Shown piece after piece: positions 29,156-38,963 of a stretch of DNA of 64,000 bases. This DNA comes from Stutzerimonas kunmingensis (GTDB taxonomy: Bacteria; Pseudomonadota; Gammaproteobacteria; Pseudomonadales; Pseudomonadaceae), in assembly GCF_900114065.1 (NCBI RefSeq), contig NZ_FORS01000011.1:58637-122636 (forward strand), read 5' to 3'. The position numbers and the translations under genes are program-made. Numbering within the stretch: the first letter of the stretch is position 1; every line of letters begins with the position of its first letter. The notes under the pieces are model-generated. The model saw only the letters and a program-made list of their open reading frames with translations. It was not told the DNA's origin and made no database searches.

Positions 29156-29944
29156 TTAGCTGCGCGGTTCCTGCGCCGAGGTTGCCATGATGTCCTCGAG
29201 TCGCAGGCCGGTCAGCCCGTGGATGGTGCGCCAGAGGTAGAAGAAGATCGCCATCATCATCAACATGCTGGGAATGGCGATCATCGGGTAGCTGAGCAGG
29301 GTCATGCGGCCCAGTTCGGCGTTGAAGGCTTCGCTGCCGGCGGGGCTGTTGACGATCCATTTGGCCAGCACGTAATTCATGAACGACGAGAAGAAGAAGG
29401 TGCCGCTGAGCAGGTAGGTCGCCCGCAGCAGCCGCGTTTCGAAGTGTTCGACCTGGCCGTTTTGCTCGAGCTGTTCGTGGATCTTGTCCACGTTGAGCAC
29501 TTTAGGGTTGTACAGCAGGGTGCGAATCAGCGGGTAGCGGGTGCGCGTCGAGGCCAGCACGGCGATGCCGATGATGCCGGGAACCGCTGCTTCCTTGATG
29601 GCGAGCCACTGGGTATCGAGCTGAAGCAGCCCGATGCCGCCAGTCAGCAGCACACTGATCAGGCCGAGCAGGGCTATCCAGTTGAACTTGCGGTATTTGG
29701 CCAGCTCCCACAGCCCCCAGCCCAGCGGAAAGGCCAGGGCAAGGAGCAGTGCACCGTCTGCGCCGAGGTGGTCTTCACCACTGAGCTTCATCAGGATCAG
29801 CGAGGGAATCAGGATGCTGACGGCCAGGTCGATTAGCGGGCGCGGTTTGTGTTCGGCGTGGGTCTGGTCGGTATCGGTCATGACATCGGGTTGGTCTGGA
29901 GAGGGCTGCATGATCGCCTGTGTTGCGGTCATTCGCCATACCAT
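29156..29944 (-). CDS. VC0807-family inner membrane protein
   Basis: A 262-residue polytopic protein resembling the VC0807 family. After a polar N-terminus, helices are visible at LIDLAVSILIPSLILMK, LLLALAFPLGWGLWEL, WIALLGLISVLLTGGIGLL, AVPGIIGIAVLAS and near the C-terminus (MIAIPSMLMMMAIFFYLW). Motifs include KYRKFNWIALLGL and TRYPLIRTLLYNPKVLNVDK. Start choice is uncertain (ATG 29944, 29932, 29911 or 29881); none has a strong ribosome site. Function unknown. Confidence 0.75.
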   Translation of the reverse strand: MVWRMTATQAIMQPSPDQPDVMTDTDQTHAEHKPRPLIDLAVSILIPSLILMKLSGEDHLGADGALLLALAFPLGWGLWELAKYRKFNWIALLGLISVLLTGGIGLLQLDTQWLAIKEAAVPGIIGIAVLASTRTRYPLIRTLLYNPKVLNVDKIHEQLEQNGQVEHFETRLLRATYLLSGTFFFSSFMNYVLAKWIVNSPAGSEAFNAELGRMTLLSYPMIAIPSMLMMMAIFFYLWRTIHGLTGLRLEDIMATSAQEPRS

Positions 29945-29981
29945 CTTCGTCGGGAAGGCGATTGGTATCGTTTCCCCATCA

Positions 29982-30929
29982 TCAATGTTCGGGCTCTGCG
30001 CTGCGTTTTGCGCGCCATTGGCCGTACTCGAATATCAGTACGACGATCATGGCCAGAGCGAAGGGCAGTAGCAGATAGAAACCGCGGAACACGATGAGTG
30101 CTGCCAGCACGTCCACCGTGGGAATTTCCGGAAGGGCGGCTACGAAGGTCAGCTCCAGCACACCGAGCCCGCCGGGTGCGTGGGACAGCAATGCCAGGGT
30201 GAAGGAGGCGAGGAATACGCCAAGGACGGTCAGATAGCCCAGGCTGTGTTCCGGCGGCAGCGCGAAGTAGATGATCGCCGCGGCGCAGAACAGCTCAAGC
30301 GGGCCCGCCAGCAGCTGACGGCCGACGATCGGCAGTCGCGGGTACTCGATGTGCCATTTGCCCAGCCGCCACGGTGGCAACTGACGCCATGCGCCGAACG
30401 CATAGAGCGCGACCAGCATGAGCAGGGTCGAACCGACGGCGATGGATACCCAGCTGTCGCTATCGACAGCCCGATGAAGAAGCTGCGGTTTCAGAATCAG
30501 CACGGCACCCCCGGCAAGCAGGGTGCCCAGCGCGAAGGTCAGCGAGCAGAAGACGATCAGGATGCCGATTTCCTGGGGCGTCAGGCCCCGGCTGCGGTAG
30601 GCGCGATAGCGCACCAGGGCGCCGGAAAACACCGATGCGCCGATGTTGTGCGCCAGCGCGTAGGTGGTGAAGGAACAGAGTGCGATGAACCACCAGGACA
30701 TCTTCTTGCCCAGATGAGCCATCGCGATGCGGTCGTACCAGGCCAGCGCGACATAGGCGCCCAGGGTCGACAGCGCGGCCAGCAGCCAACGCCGCGCGCC
30801 GATCGCCTGCAGGCTGTCGGTAAGCTCGCTGAGTGAGATGTTGCGCACTTCGTGGTACAGCAGGTAGCCGGACAGCAGCACGGCCAGGACTCCGATGAGG
30901 GTCCAGGCGACATCGCTCCGCTTCATCAT
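29982..30929 (-). CDS. UPF0104 / LPG-synthase-TM-like membrane protein
   Basis: A 315-residue polytopic protein of the lysylphosphatidylglycerol synthase TM-region (UPF0104) family, but without the C-terminal aminoacyl-transfer domain. The first ATG with a good AAGGAG site is 30929 (MKRSDVAWTLIGVLAVLLSG). Family motifs include YVALAWYDRIAMAHLGKKM, YALAHNIGASVFSGALVRYR, and LSHAPGGLGVLELTFVAALP. It may flip or handle lipid, but this is inference. It lies 37 bases upstream of the VC0807-like gene on the same strand. Confidence 0.8.
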   Translation of the reverse strand: MMKRSDVAWTLIGVLAVLLSGYLLYHEVRNISLSELTDSLQAIGARRWLLAALSTLGAYVALAWYDRIAMAHLGKKMSWWFIALCSFTTYALAHNIGASVFSGALVRYRAYRSRGLTPQEIGILIVFCSLTFALGTLLAGGAVLILKPQLLHRAVDSDSWVSIAVGSTLLMLVALYAFGAWRQLPPWRLGKWHIEYPRLPIVGRQLLAGPLELFCAAAIIYFALPPEHSLGYLTVLGVFLASFTLALLSHAPGGLGVLELTFVAALPEIPTVDVLAALIVFRGFYLLLPFALAMIVVLIFEYGQWRAKRSAEPEH

Positions 30930-31298
30930 CACGTGGCTCCTTGAGGGAAGAGGATTGGCCACGTCTTGCGCTGAAGCACACTCATCCCTGATCGACCGCC
31001 ATGCCAAACCTCCACCTGTTCTCGAATCGTCAAACAATCGGCAGCTGGCGACCGGTTTTGTTCAGTTTTTCACCCGAGTGGTCTTCTCGCTCGGACCGGC
31101 AGGAGGAGGTTCCGCTTGGATTGGTATCCTGCAGGAGAGCGCCAATGCCTGGGCGTTCGTCTGGGCATCGGTAGCCTGAGGCGATGCTGTGCATGTGGTG
31201 CAGGGGATGTAGAAGCGGTGCCAGTGCGGTGCTTGCCTGGAAACTGGGATGTCGACTGTTGTCAGGGATTGGAAGCCTGCGGGGACGGTAGGGCGCGG
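30930..31298. other. 369-base spacer between retS and the UPF0104 gene
   Basis: It should hold the promoter of the UPF0104 gene and the 3' untranslated part of retS (both minus strand). No clear terminator, small RNA signature or gene was recognised; open frames here are extensions of neighbouring genes or have no family resemblance. Confidence 0.5.
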
Positions 31299-34148
31299 TC
31301 AGTCGACGCTCTCTGCCTGCTTGACGCGAACCCAGTGGTCGACAAGTTCGCGCAGGTTCGAGAGTTCCACCGGCTTGGCCATATGACCGTCCATGCCTGC
31401 TTCTCGCGCGCGGTCGCGGTGCTCGCTGAGGATATGCGCAGTCAGGGCAACGACGGGAGTACGCCGGCGCGCATTCCTGACTTCCCATTCACGCAGCTGG
31501 TGAGTGGCCTGAAAGCCGTCGAGCACGGGCATCTCGCAATCCATCAGGACCAGGTCATACGGCTGCGCCTTGATCGCCTCCAGCGCCTCTTCGCCGTTGC
31601 AGGCGGTGTCCGGTTGCAGGTTGAGTTTGTTCAACATGCCGCGGATGACCTTGGTGGAAATACTGTTGTCCTCGGCGACCAGGATGCGGAAGTCACTAGG
31701 GACTTCGAGCGCGGGCAGGTTCTGCGGCACCGTTGCCTGGCGCTGCTGGGTGCCCGGCTGGCGCTGCGCGAGCTCGTCGGCCAAAGTGGTCTTCAGCGTG
31801 TAACCGGCGACCGGTTTGGCGAGGATGCGCTTGATGCCCGCATTGCGCGCAATGATCTTGCTCGGTGCGCTGCTCATGCCGGTGAGCATGATCAGCAGGA
31901 CGTCATGGTTGAGGCTGTAATCTTCCTTGATCTTGCTCGCCAGCTGCATGCCGGTCATGCCGGGCATGTCCTGATCGAGCAGGACCACATCGAAGTATTC
32001 CTTGAGGTGCGCCTTGGTCCGCAGCAGGGCCAACGCCTCCTTGCCCGACGCAACGGCGCTGACCTCCAGGCCCCAGCCGCTGCATTGCTGGACCAATACC
32101 TTGCGGCAGGTGTCGTTGTCATCGACGATCAGCAGCCGAGTGCCTTGCAGCGGCCCGTCCAGGTCGGCATTGCTCTGCGCCAGCCCTTCACTGGCCAGCG
32201 GCAGGCTGATCCACAAGGTGTTGCCCTGGCTGGTGCCAGTCTGGATACCGAAATCACCATCCATCAGTTGCACCAGCTGGCGCGCGATGATCAGCCCCAG
32301 GCGCCCGCCATGGCGTGTCGCCGCAAGAAAGTCATGACTGTCGACTGCGGCATTGAGCAGTGCGTCGCGCTCGTACGCCTCAAGCGGACGCCCGCTGTCC
32401 TGCACGGTGATGCGCAGGCGCGGGCTCTCGGGCGGTCCGTCGACCGCGGCGATCAGCAGCACCTCGCCCTCGTCGGTCTGCTTGAAGGCATTCTCCAGCA
32501 GGTTGAGCAGGGTCTGCCGCAGGCGGGTCGGATCGCCGGTCACCACCTGCGGCAGCTGCGGCTGGATAAAGCTGATCAGCTCGACCTTCTGCTTTTCGGC
32601 CTTGGCGCGGAAGATGCTCAGACAGTCTTCGATCAGTGCGTTGAAATCGAACTGCACGTCATCCAGCTCGATCTGGCCGGATTCCAGCTTGGAAATGTCG
32701 AGAATCTCGTTGATCAGATTGAGCAGCTCGTTGCCGGAACTATGAATCGTCTGGACGTAATCGCGTTGCTTGGCCGACAGCGAAGTGCCCAGCAGCAACT
32801 CGCTCATGCCCAGCACGCCGTTCATTGGCGTTCTCAGTTCATGGCTGATCTTGGACAGGAAATCGGCCTTGGTCTTGAGTTCCGCGCTGCTGACGGCCGC
32901 TGCGGTGAATTGGGTGCGGCTGTCGGTCTGGCGCTGCCGTTGACGTTCGAGCAGGGCAAAGCTGAGCAGTAGCCCTGCGAGGGTCGCGAGGCTGAACAGG
33001 CCGCCAGTCAGCCAGCCCGGGTCGAGCTGGTCGAAGCCCAGCAACATGGGCATGAAGAAGATCATGCCGACGTTGAACAGGGTCGTTCCGGCCACCACCA
33101 GGCGCGCCGGCTGATAGCCCTGGCGCCAGTGATAGATCGCGACGAAGAGAGTGCTGCACGATGCGGCCAGCACCAGCGAATAGATCAGCCAGCTGTACCA
33201 CGGCCACTGACCGAGCAGGATGCTGGCTGCCAGCGCCAGTACCAGGTTGAGTTCGATGCCCAGCAGCCAGGTGATCCAGATTCGCCCGCGATGATGGAAG
33301 AAGCCCAGCGTGTAGCCGAGCAGCGCTGCACTGGCGGCCATCGCCGACAGATCGGCGATCAGCGGCTGACTGTAGGTCAGCCAGGGTAGCCACGCCGCCA
33401 TCACTCCGAGATTGGCCATGGCGCAGGCCAGCAGGGCGCCGTGCAGCAGGCTCAGCCAGATATGCGTGTAGCTGAGCGTGTAGGCAAAGCGCAGCAGGTT
33501 GTAGATCATCAGCAACGCCAGTGCACCGAACAGCGCACCAAACAGGTAGGCAGGCTTGCTCAGGCTGACCAGGCCGGCTTCATCAATGGTCTTGAACCAG
33601 GTCATCATTGGATGGCTGGACTGCAGGCGGATATAAGCCTCGCGCGGCTGCCCGTCATTGGGAAGGCTGAACAGGTACGCCCGGTTGGGCAATGGCCGGG
33701 CGCTGAAGGGACGTAGTTCCCCGGTCGCCGTATGCTGCTCGAGCTGGCCGTCACGCAACAGGTAGAAGTCCAGATACTGCACCCGTGGTGCAAACAGCCA
33801 CAGCCACTTCGGTCGTGTCAGTGACGGCAGGCTGACCTGCAGCCAGACGGCTCGGTCGCTGGCCGGAGCGCTGTAGGAGAGTTTTTCGAGACGCTGGAAC
33901 AGTGCGCGCTGGAAAACCACCTCATCGAGCGTAAGCCCTCCCGACTGGTCGATCAGCATGCGCCAGTTCTGTGGCACGGAATTGGGTGGAGCGGATAGTG
34001 CGGGGGAGGGCGGCGACTGGGTAATGGACGCCAGGGCCGGAAGCGGGATCAGGTTGATCAGCAGCAGGCCGAAGAAAACAGCGATGGCAATCCGGAGCCG
34101 ACCCACTTGAGAAGTCCGTTCATGTGTGTGACGGCCGATTATAGCCAT
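31299..34148 (-). CDS. retS: Hybrid sensor kinase RetS
   Basis: A 949-residue hybrid kinase. Order: signal/anchor (about 19-40), periplasmic 7TMR-DISMED2 carbohydrate-type domain (about 60-190), seven-helix 7TMR-DISM block (about 200-400), H-box FLSKISHELRTPMNG with His436, HATPase, then two receiver domains (VVLLDQDMPG and LVLMDCEMPVLDG). This exact architecture, and the place next to purD, identify RetS. In P. aeruginosa RetS blocks GacS and so sets RsmA activity and the motile/sessile switch; here this is inferred. There is no HPt domain. Confidence 0.92.
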   Translation of the reverse strand: MAIIGRHTHERTSQVGRLRIAIAVFFGLLLINLIPLPALASITQSPPSPALSAPPNSVPQNWRMLIDQSGGLTLDEVVFQRALFQRLEKLSYSAPASDRAVWLQVSLPSLTRPKWLWLFAPRVQYLDFYLLRDGQLEQHTATGELRPFSARPLPNRAYLFSLPNDGQPREAYIRLQSSHPMMTWFKTIDEAGLVSLSKPAYLFGALFGALALLMIYNLLRFAYTLSYTHIWLSLLHGALLACAMANLGVMAAWLPWLTYSQPLIADLSAMAASAALLGYTLGFFHHRGRIWITWLLGIELNLVLALAASILLGQWPWYSWLIYSLVLAASCSTLFVAIYHWRQGYQPARLVVAGTTLFNVGMIFFMPMLLGFDQLDPGWLTGGLFSLATLAGLLLSFALLERQRQRQTDSRTQFTAAAVSSAELKTKADFLSKISHELRTPMNGVLGMSELLLGTSLSAKQRDYVQTIHSSGNELLNLINEILDISKLESGQIELDDVQFDFNALIEDCLSIFRAKAEKQKVELISFIQPQLPQVVTGDPTRLRQTLLNLLENAFKQTDEGEVLLIAAVDGPPESPRLRITVQDSGRPLEAYERDALLNAAVDSHDFLAATRHGGRLGLIIARQLVQLMDGDFGIQTGTSQGNTLWISLPLASEGLAQSNADLDGPLQGTRLLIVDDNDTCRKVLVQQCSGWGLEVSAVASGKEALALLRTKAHLKEYFDVVLLDQDMPGMTGMQLASKIKEDYSLNHDVLLIMLTGMSSAPSKIIARNAGIKRILAKPVAGYTLKTTLADELAQRQPGTQQRQATVPQNLPALEVPSDFRILVAEDNSISTKVIRGMLNKLNLQPDTACNGEEALEAIKAQPYDLVLMDCEMPVLDGFQATHQLREWEVRNARRRTPVVALTAHILSEHRDRAREAGMDGHMAKPVELSNLRELVDHWVRVKQAESVD

Positions 34149-34222
34149 GCCTTTGTCGGCCTGTAATGCGTGCGGCAGCGATAAAACTTGGCGCCGCACG
34201 CATTCCTGGCGCCTGGCTACGC

Positions 34223-35515
34223 TCAGCTGTCGCCCAGCTCCCGGGAGATGGCGCGATAGCCGATATCTTTGCGATAGAAACAGCCATTCCAGTGGATTTT
34301 TTCCGCCAGACGGTATGCCTGCTGCTGCGCCTCGGAGACGGTGCGGCCGATGGCCGTTGCGCAAAGCACGCGGCCACCGGCGGTGACGACCTGGCCCTGG
34401 TCGTTCAGCGCGGTACCGGCATGAAACACCTTGCCATCCAGCGCAGCGGCATCGTCCAGCCCTTCGATCACATCGCCCTTGGCGTAATCGCCCGGGTAGC
34501 CGCCAGCGGCCAGCACTACGCCGACGGTCGGGCGCGGATCCCAGGTCGCCTCGACCTTGTCCAGCGCCTTGGCTAGCGCGGCTTCGACCAGCAGCACCAG
34601 CGAGGATTCGAGGCGCACCATGATCGGCTGGGTTTCCGGGTCGCCGAAGCGGCAGTTGAACTCGATGACCTTCGGCTGGCCAGCCTTGTCGATCATCAGG
34701 CCGGCGTAGAGGAAGCCTGTGTAGACATTGCCTTCGGCAGCCATGCCGCGCACGGTCGGGTAGATCACCGCGTCCATCACGCGCTTATGCACATCGGCGG
34801 TGACCACCGGAGCCGGCGAATAGGCGCCCATGCCGCCGGTGTTGGGGCCGCTGTCGCCGTCGCCGACGCGCTTGTGGTCCTGGCTGGTGGCCATCGGCAG
34901 CACGTTCTCGCCGTCGACCATGACGATGAAGCTGGCCTCTTCGCCATCCAGGAATTCTTCAATGACTACGCGCGCGCCGGCGTCGCCGAAGGCGTTGCCG
35001 GACAGCATGTCGCGCACCGCTTCCTCGGCTTCGGCCAGGGTCATGGCGACGATCACGCCTTTGCCGGCGGCCAGGCCGTCAGCCTTGATGACGATCGGAG
35101 CGCCTTTTTCACGCAGGTAGGCCAATGCCGGCTCGACTTCGGTGAAGTTCTGGTAGTCGGCAGTGGGAATCGCGTGGCGGGCCAGGAAGTCCTTGGTGAA
35201 CGCCTTGGAGCCTTCCAGCTGCGCGGCCGCAGCGGTTGGGCCGAAGATGTCCAGGCCGCGCGAGCGGAACAGATCGACCACGCCTTTGACCAGCGGCGCC
35301 TCGGGGCCGACGATGGTCAGTTGTACGTTGGCGGCGGCGAAATCCGCCAGTTGCTCGATGGCCAGTACGTCGATGGCGACGTTCTCGCACTTGGCTTCAG
35401 TGGCGGTGCCGGCGTTGCCCGGGGCGACGAATACCTTGGCGATGCGTGGATCCTGCGCGACCTTCCAGGCCAGGGCGTGCTCGCGGCCGCCGCTGCCGAT
35501 GATCAGTACATTCAT
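34223..35515 (-). CDS. purD: Phosphoribosylamine-glycine ligase
   Basis: GAR synthetase, second step of purine synthesis (phosphoribosylamine + glycine + ATP). The 430-residue ATP-grasp protein has NVLIIGSGGREHALAWK at the N-terminus, PIVIKADGLAAGKGVIVAMT (ATP loop), the DHKRVGDGDSGPNTGGMGAY signature and the metal-binding VIEFNCRFGDPETQ. ATG 35515 follows CCAGGAGAG. It is downstream of purH with a repeat-rich gap of 235 bases. Confidence 0.97.
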   Translation of the reverse strand: MNVLIIGSGGREHALAWKVAQDPRIAKVFVAPGNAGTATEAKCENVAIDVLAIEQLADFAAANVQLTIVGPEAPLVKGVVDLFRSRGLDIFGPTAAAAQLEGSKAFTKDFLARHAIPTADYQNFTEVEPALAYLREKGAPIVIKADGLAAGKGVIVAMTLAEAEEAVRDMLSGNAFGDAGARVVIEEFLDGEEASFIVMVDGENVLPMATSQDHKRVGDGDSGPNTGGMGAYSPAPVVTADVHKRVMDAVIYPTVRGMAAEGNVYTGFLYAGLMIDKAGQPKVIEFNCRFGDPETQPIMVRLESSLVLLVEAALAKALDKVEATWDPRPTVGVVLAAGGYPGDYAKGDVIEGLDDAAALDGKVFHAGTALNDQGQVVTAGGRVLCATAIGRTVSEAQQQAYRLAEKIHWNGCFYRKDIGYRAISRELGDS

Positions 35516-35549
35516 GTGTCTCTCCTGGGGGAGGGGCTTGCGGCCCATC

Positions 35550-35577
35550 GGTGGAAAACGCTACGCGGTTTTCCACC
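35550..35577. repeat. Perfect 10-bp stem-loop repeat upstream of purD
   Basis: GGTGGAAAAC / GTTTTCCACC with an 8-base loop GCTACGCG, followed by CTACG. The GGTGGAAAACGCTACGCGG type sequence is common as a dispersed repeat in stutzeri-like and related genomes (from memory). It lies 35 bases upstream of the purD start, in the purH-purD transcript. Confidence 0.65.
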
Positions 35578-35633
35578 CTACGAGTCTGGTGTCGGGCTGT
35601 GCCCGGCGTATTCGAATCTTTCGGGTCGCGATG

Positions 35634-35733
35634 AAGCGTCTGGATGCAAGGCGGCGGGGGCTCGACGAGCGCAGTTGCCTCGATGGCAATGAGCATCGGC
35701 GAGTCCGCCGCCAACGCCGCAGACGGGCGCTTC
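35634..35733. repeat. About 100-base imperfect palindrome between purH and purD
   Basis: The left arm begins GAAGCGTCTGGATGCAAGG (35634 on); the right arm ends with CAGACGGGCGCTTCAG (35720-35735). Parts GAAGCG...TCTG and GGCGGCGG pair with CAGA...CGCTTC and CCGCCGCC. It starts 17 bases after the purH stop. It resembles a mobile palindromic element, possibly spreading with a REP-type transposase encoded elsewhere. Confidence 0.5.
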
Positions 35734-35750
35734 AGCGCGGCCACGCCACC

Positions 35751-37355
35751 TTAGTGACGGAAGTGGCGCATACCGGTAAACACCATGGCAATGCCGGCTT
35801 CGTCAGCCGCGGCGATCACTTCGTTGTCGCGCATCGAGCCACCCGGCTGGATCACCGCGGTGATGCCGGCCTTGGCCGCGTTGTCGATGCCGTCGCGGAA
35901 CGGGAAGAAGGCGTCCGAGGCCATCACCGCGCCAGGAACCGGCAGGCCGGCGTGTTCGGCCTTGATCGCGGCGATGCGCGCGGAGTTGACGCGGCTCATC
36001 TGGCCGGCACCAACGCCGACGGTCTGGCGGTTCTTGGCGTAGACGATGGCGTTGGACTTGACGAACTTGGCCACTTTCCAGGCGAAGATCAGGTCATGGA
36101 TTTCCTGCTCGGTCGGCGCGCGCTGGGTGACGATCTTCAGGTCTGCTTCGGTGATCATGCCGATGTCGCGGCTCTGGATCAGCAGGCCGCCGTTGACGCG
36201 TTTGTAGTCCCAGCCCGGGCTGCGCTCGGCCGGCCATTCGCCGCACTCGAGCAGGCGCACGTTGGCTTTGCTGGCGACGACGTCGCGCGCGGCTTGAGAG
36301 ACCCTGGGTGCGATGATCACCTCGACGAACTGACGCTCGACGATGGCCTGGGCGGTTTCGCCGTCCAGCTCGCGGTTGAAGGCGATGATGCCGCCGAACG
36401 CCGACTCGCTGTCGGTGGCGTAGGCCAGGTCGTAGGCCTTGCGGATGCCGCCTTCATCTTCCGGTACCACGGCGACGCCGCAGGGGTTGGCATGCTTGAC
36501 GATCACGCAGGCAGGCTTGGTGAAGCTCTTCACGCACTCCAGCGCGGCGTCGGTGTCGGCCACGTTGTTGAACGACAGCTCCTTGCCCTGCAGTTGCTTG
36601 GCAGTGGCGACGCAAGCTTCGTCCGGCTTTTCGACATAGAAGGCGGCCTGCTGGTGCGGGTTCTCGCCGTAGCGCATGTCCTGCGCCTTGATGAACTGCA
36701 TGTTGTAGGTGCGCGGGAACAGGCTGCGATTTTCGGTGCTGAGCTGCTCGGTGCTCTGGTCGATACCGCCCAGGTAGTTGGCGATCATGCCGTCGTAGCC
36801 GGCGGTGTGCTCGAACGCCTTGAGCGCCAGGTCGAAGCGCTGGGCGTAGGTCAGCCCGCCGTTCTTCAAGTTGTCGACCACTGCCGCGTAGTCCTCGGCA
36901 TTGACCACGATGGCGACGTCCTTGTGGTTCTTCGCCGCGCTGCGGACCATGGTCGGGCCGCCGATGTCGATGTTCTCGATGGCGTCCGGCAGGGTGCATC
37001 CGGGCTTGGCCACCGTGGCTGCGAACGGATAGAGGTTGACCGCCACCAGATCGATCGGGGCAATGCCGTGCTCGGCCATCACCGCGCCGTCCAGGTCGCG
37101 GCGGCCGAGGATGCCGCCGTGAATCTTCGGGTGCAGAGTTTTCACCCGACCGTCCATCATCTCCGGGAAGCCGGTGTAGTCGGCCACTTCGACAGCAGCA
37201 ATGCCGTTGTCACGCAGCAGCTTGAAGGTGCCGCCGGTGGAAAGGATCTCGACGCCGAGGGCTTCGAGGTCGCGGGCGAACTCGACGACGCCGGTCTTGT
37301 CGGACACGCTGATCAGCGCGCGGCGCACGGGAAGGCGGGTGGTTTGGTCGGTCAT
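35751..37355 (-). CDS. purH: Bifunctional AICAR transformylase / IMP cyclohydrolase
   Basis: Catalyses the last two steps of IMP synthesis. The 534-residue protein has the N-terminal IMP cyclohydrolase domain ([40 protein letters not shown]) and the C-terminal transformylase domain ([39 protein letters not shown] end region). ATG 37355 gives full length. Order dusB-fis-purH-purD-retS matches other pseudomonads. Confidence 0.97.
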   Translation of the reverse strand: MTDQTTRLPVRRALISVSDKTGVVEFARDLEALGVEILSTGGTFKLLRDNGIAAVEVADYTGFPEMMDGRVKTLHPKIHGGILGRRDLDGAVMAEHGIAPIDLVAVNLYPFAATVAKPGCTLPDAIENIDIGGPTMVRSAAKNHKDVAIVVNAEDYAAVVDNLKNGGLTYAQRFDLALKAFEHTAGYDGMIANYLGGIDQSTEQLSTENRSLFPRTYNMQFIKAQDMRYGENPHQQAAFYVEKPDEACVATAKQLQGKELSFNNVADTDAALECVKSFTKPACVIVKHANPCGVAVVPEDEGGIRKAYDLAYATDSESAFGGIIAFNRELDGETAQAIVERQFVEVIIAPRVSQAARDVVASKANVRLLECGEWPAERSPGWDYKRVNGGLLIQSRDIGMITEADLKIVTQRAPTEQEIHDLIFAWKVAKFVKSNAIVYAKNRQTVGVGAGQMSRVNSARIAAIKAEHAGLPVPGAVMASDAFFPFRDGIDNAAKAGITAVIQPGGSMRDNEVIAAADEAGIAMVFTGMRHFRH

Positions 37356-37431
37356 TGACGTTTCCTAGAGGCTACAGGCTTGAGTCCGCGAAGCAGGCAG
37401 GTGCGGACAGCCGCGCCTGCCAGCTGCCGCG

Positions 37432-37752
37432 TCAGAGCAGGTCGTACTGTTTGAGTTTCTTGCGCAGGGTGCCGCGGTTCAGGCCCAGCAGCTCGGAAGC
37501 CTTGGTCTGGTTACCCTTGACGTAGTGCATCACGGTTTCCAGCAACGGCGCTTCCACTTCGGAGAGTACGAGGTTGTAAACGTCCGTGACGTCTGCACCT
37601 TCGAGGCGGGCGAAATAATTGTGCAGCGCTTTCTCGACGCTGCCTCGCAGCGTCTGCCCCGCTTCGCTCGGCGTGTTCAGGTGCTGCTTGAGGTTCACGT
37701 TGTCACTCACGGATGTTGTTCCACTTACCAATGTTTCATTCAACAGCGTCAT
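37432..37752 (-). CDS. fis: DNA-binding protein Fis
   Basis: Nucleoid-associated growth-phase regulator of rRNA and many promoters. The 106-residue protein has the C-terminal helix-turn-helix [33 protein letters not shown]. The start ([13 protein letters not shown] 37752) overlaps the dusB stop in ATGA, so it is coupled to dusB as in the classical dusB-fis operon. AGAGGTGG lies upstream. It ends 76 bases before purH. Confidence 0.97.
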   Translation of the reverse strand: MTLLNETLVSGTTSVSDNVNLKQHLNTPSEAGQTLRGSVEKALHNYFARLEGADVTDVYNLVLSEVEAPLLETVMHYVKGNQTKASELLGLNRGTLRKKLKQYDLL

Positions 37753-38762
37753 GCGGCCACCTCTGTTCCATCCACCGAGCCAGGCCCTGAGCGTTGTTCG
37801 GCAAAGAACTGCTGAATGCTGAAGGCCTGTGCATCCCTGTCTTCCAGATGATTGAAACGGGCGCGGAAGTCCCGCGCGCCCGGCAGTGTTGCGAGATACC
37901 AACCCGCGTGCTTGCGGGCGATACGTACTCCCATCACCTCGCCATAGAATTCATGCAGCGCCTGCACATGCTCCAACAGGGTGCTCTCAACTTCGTCCAG
38001 CGTCGGCGCCGCGAGCAGCTCGCCGGTGCGCAGATAATGCTCCACTTCGCGAAAGATCCACGGGCGACCCTGCGCCGCACGTCCGATCAACAGGCCGTCC
38101 GCTCCGGTTGCCTGTAGTACCTGGGCCGCCTTGTGCGGCGAATCGATATCGCCATTGGCGAACACCGGAATCGACACCGCGTGCTTGATGGCGGCGATGG
38201 TGTCGTACTCGGCTTCGCCGGTGTACAGGTCGGCGCGGGTGCGGCCGTGAACGGCAAGTGCTGCGATGCCCGATTGCTCGGCGATACGCGCGACGGTCAG
38301 GCCGTTCTTGTTCTGCCGATCCCAGCCGGTGCGAATCTTCAACGTCACCGGAACGGTCACGGCACCGACCACGGCTTCGAGGATATCCGCGACCAGCTTC
38401 TCGTCACGCATCAACGCCGAGCCGGCGGCCTTATTGCAGACCTTCTTCGCCGGGCAGCCCATGTTGATGTCGATGATCTGCGCCCCCAGCTCCACATTGC
38501 GCTGCGCCGCCTCGGCCAGCATCTGCGGGTCGCCACCGGCGATCTGCACTGAGCGGGGCTCGGGCTCGTCCGCATGGGGAATGCGCAGGCGGGATTTGCG
38601 ACTGTTCCACAGACGCACATCGCTGGTGAGCATTTCCGAGACCACCAGGGCCGCGCCGAAGCGGCGGCACAACTGGCGGAACGGCTGATCGGTCACGCCG
38701 GCCATGGGCGCGAGGATCAATCGATTGGTCAAGGTGTAAGGGCCGATGCGTACCGCTGACAT
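37749..38762 (-). CDS. dusB: tRNA-dihydrouridine synthase B
   Basis: FMN-dependent reduction of uridine to dihydrouridine in tRNA D-loops. The 337-residue protein shows the N-terminal [20 protein letters not shown], the active-site [20 protein letters not shown] with the catalytic Cys, [27 protein letters not shown] and the FMN phosphate loop [20 protein letters not shown]. It overlaps fis by 4 bases. Confidence 0.96.
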   Translation of the reverse strand: MSAVRIGPYTLTNRLILAPMAGVTDQPFRQLCRRFGAALVVSEMLTSDVRLWNSRKSRLRIPHADEPEPRSVQIAGGDPQMLAEAAQRNVELGAQIIDINMGCPAKKVCNKAAGSALMRDEKLVADILEAVVGAVTVPVTLKIRTGWDRQNKNGLTVARIAEQSGIAALAVHGRTRADLYTGEAEYDTIAAIKHAVSIPVFANGDIDSPHKAAQVLQATGADGLLIGRAAQGRPWIFREVEHYLRTGELLAAPTLDEVESTLLEHVQALHEFYGEVMGVRIARKHAGWYLATLPGARDFRARFNHLEDRDAQAFSIQQFFAEQRSGPGSVDGTEVAA

Positions 38763-38963
38763 GAAGATTCCCTGCTTGGGGCCTGCTTGTTAGGTAGATC
38801 GGGACTGCAAAAAAGGGTGGGCATAATACCCGCTACGCATGACGGGTTAAAGGCTGTTTTGAACAAATTCTGAACAGTGGTCGCCTTATCGCCGGGAGTT
38901 TGGACACGCCCGCCGCCCGCGCGATGAGCGCCGGCGGCGGCAGTCTGAACTGCAAGCTCGTCG

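Noticed and set aside
31116..32972. A 618-residue open frame on the plus strand inside retS
   Set aside because: Complementary frame of the RetS kinase and receiver domains; no family resemblance.
35163..37358. A 731-residue open frame on the plus strand across purH and purD
   Set aside because: It is the complement of purH and part of purD; those genes have full family motifs.
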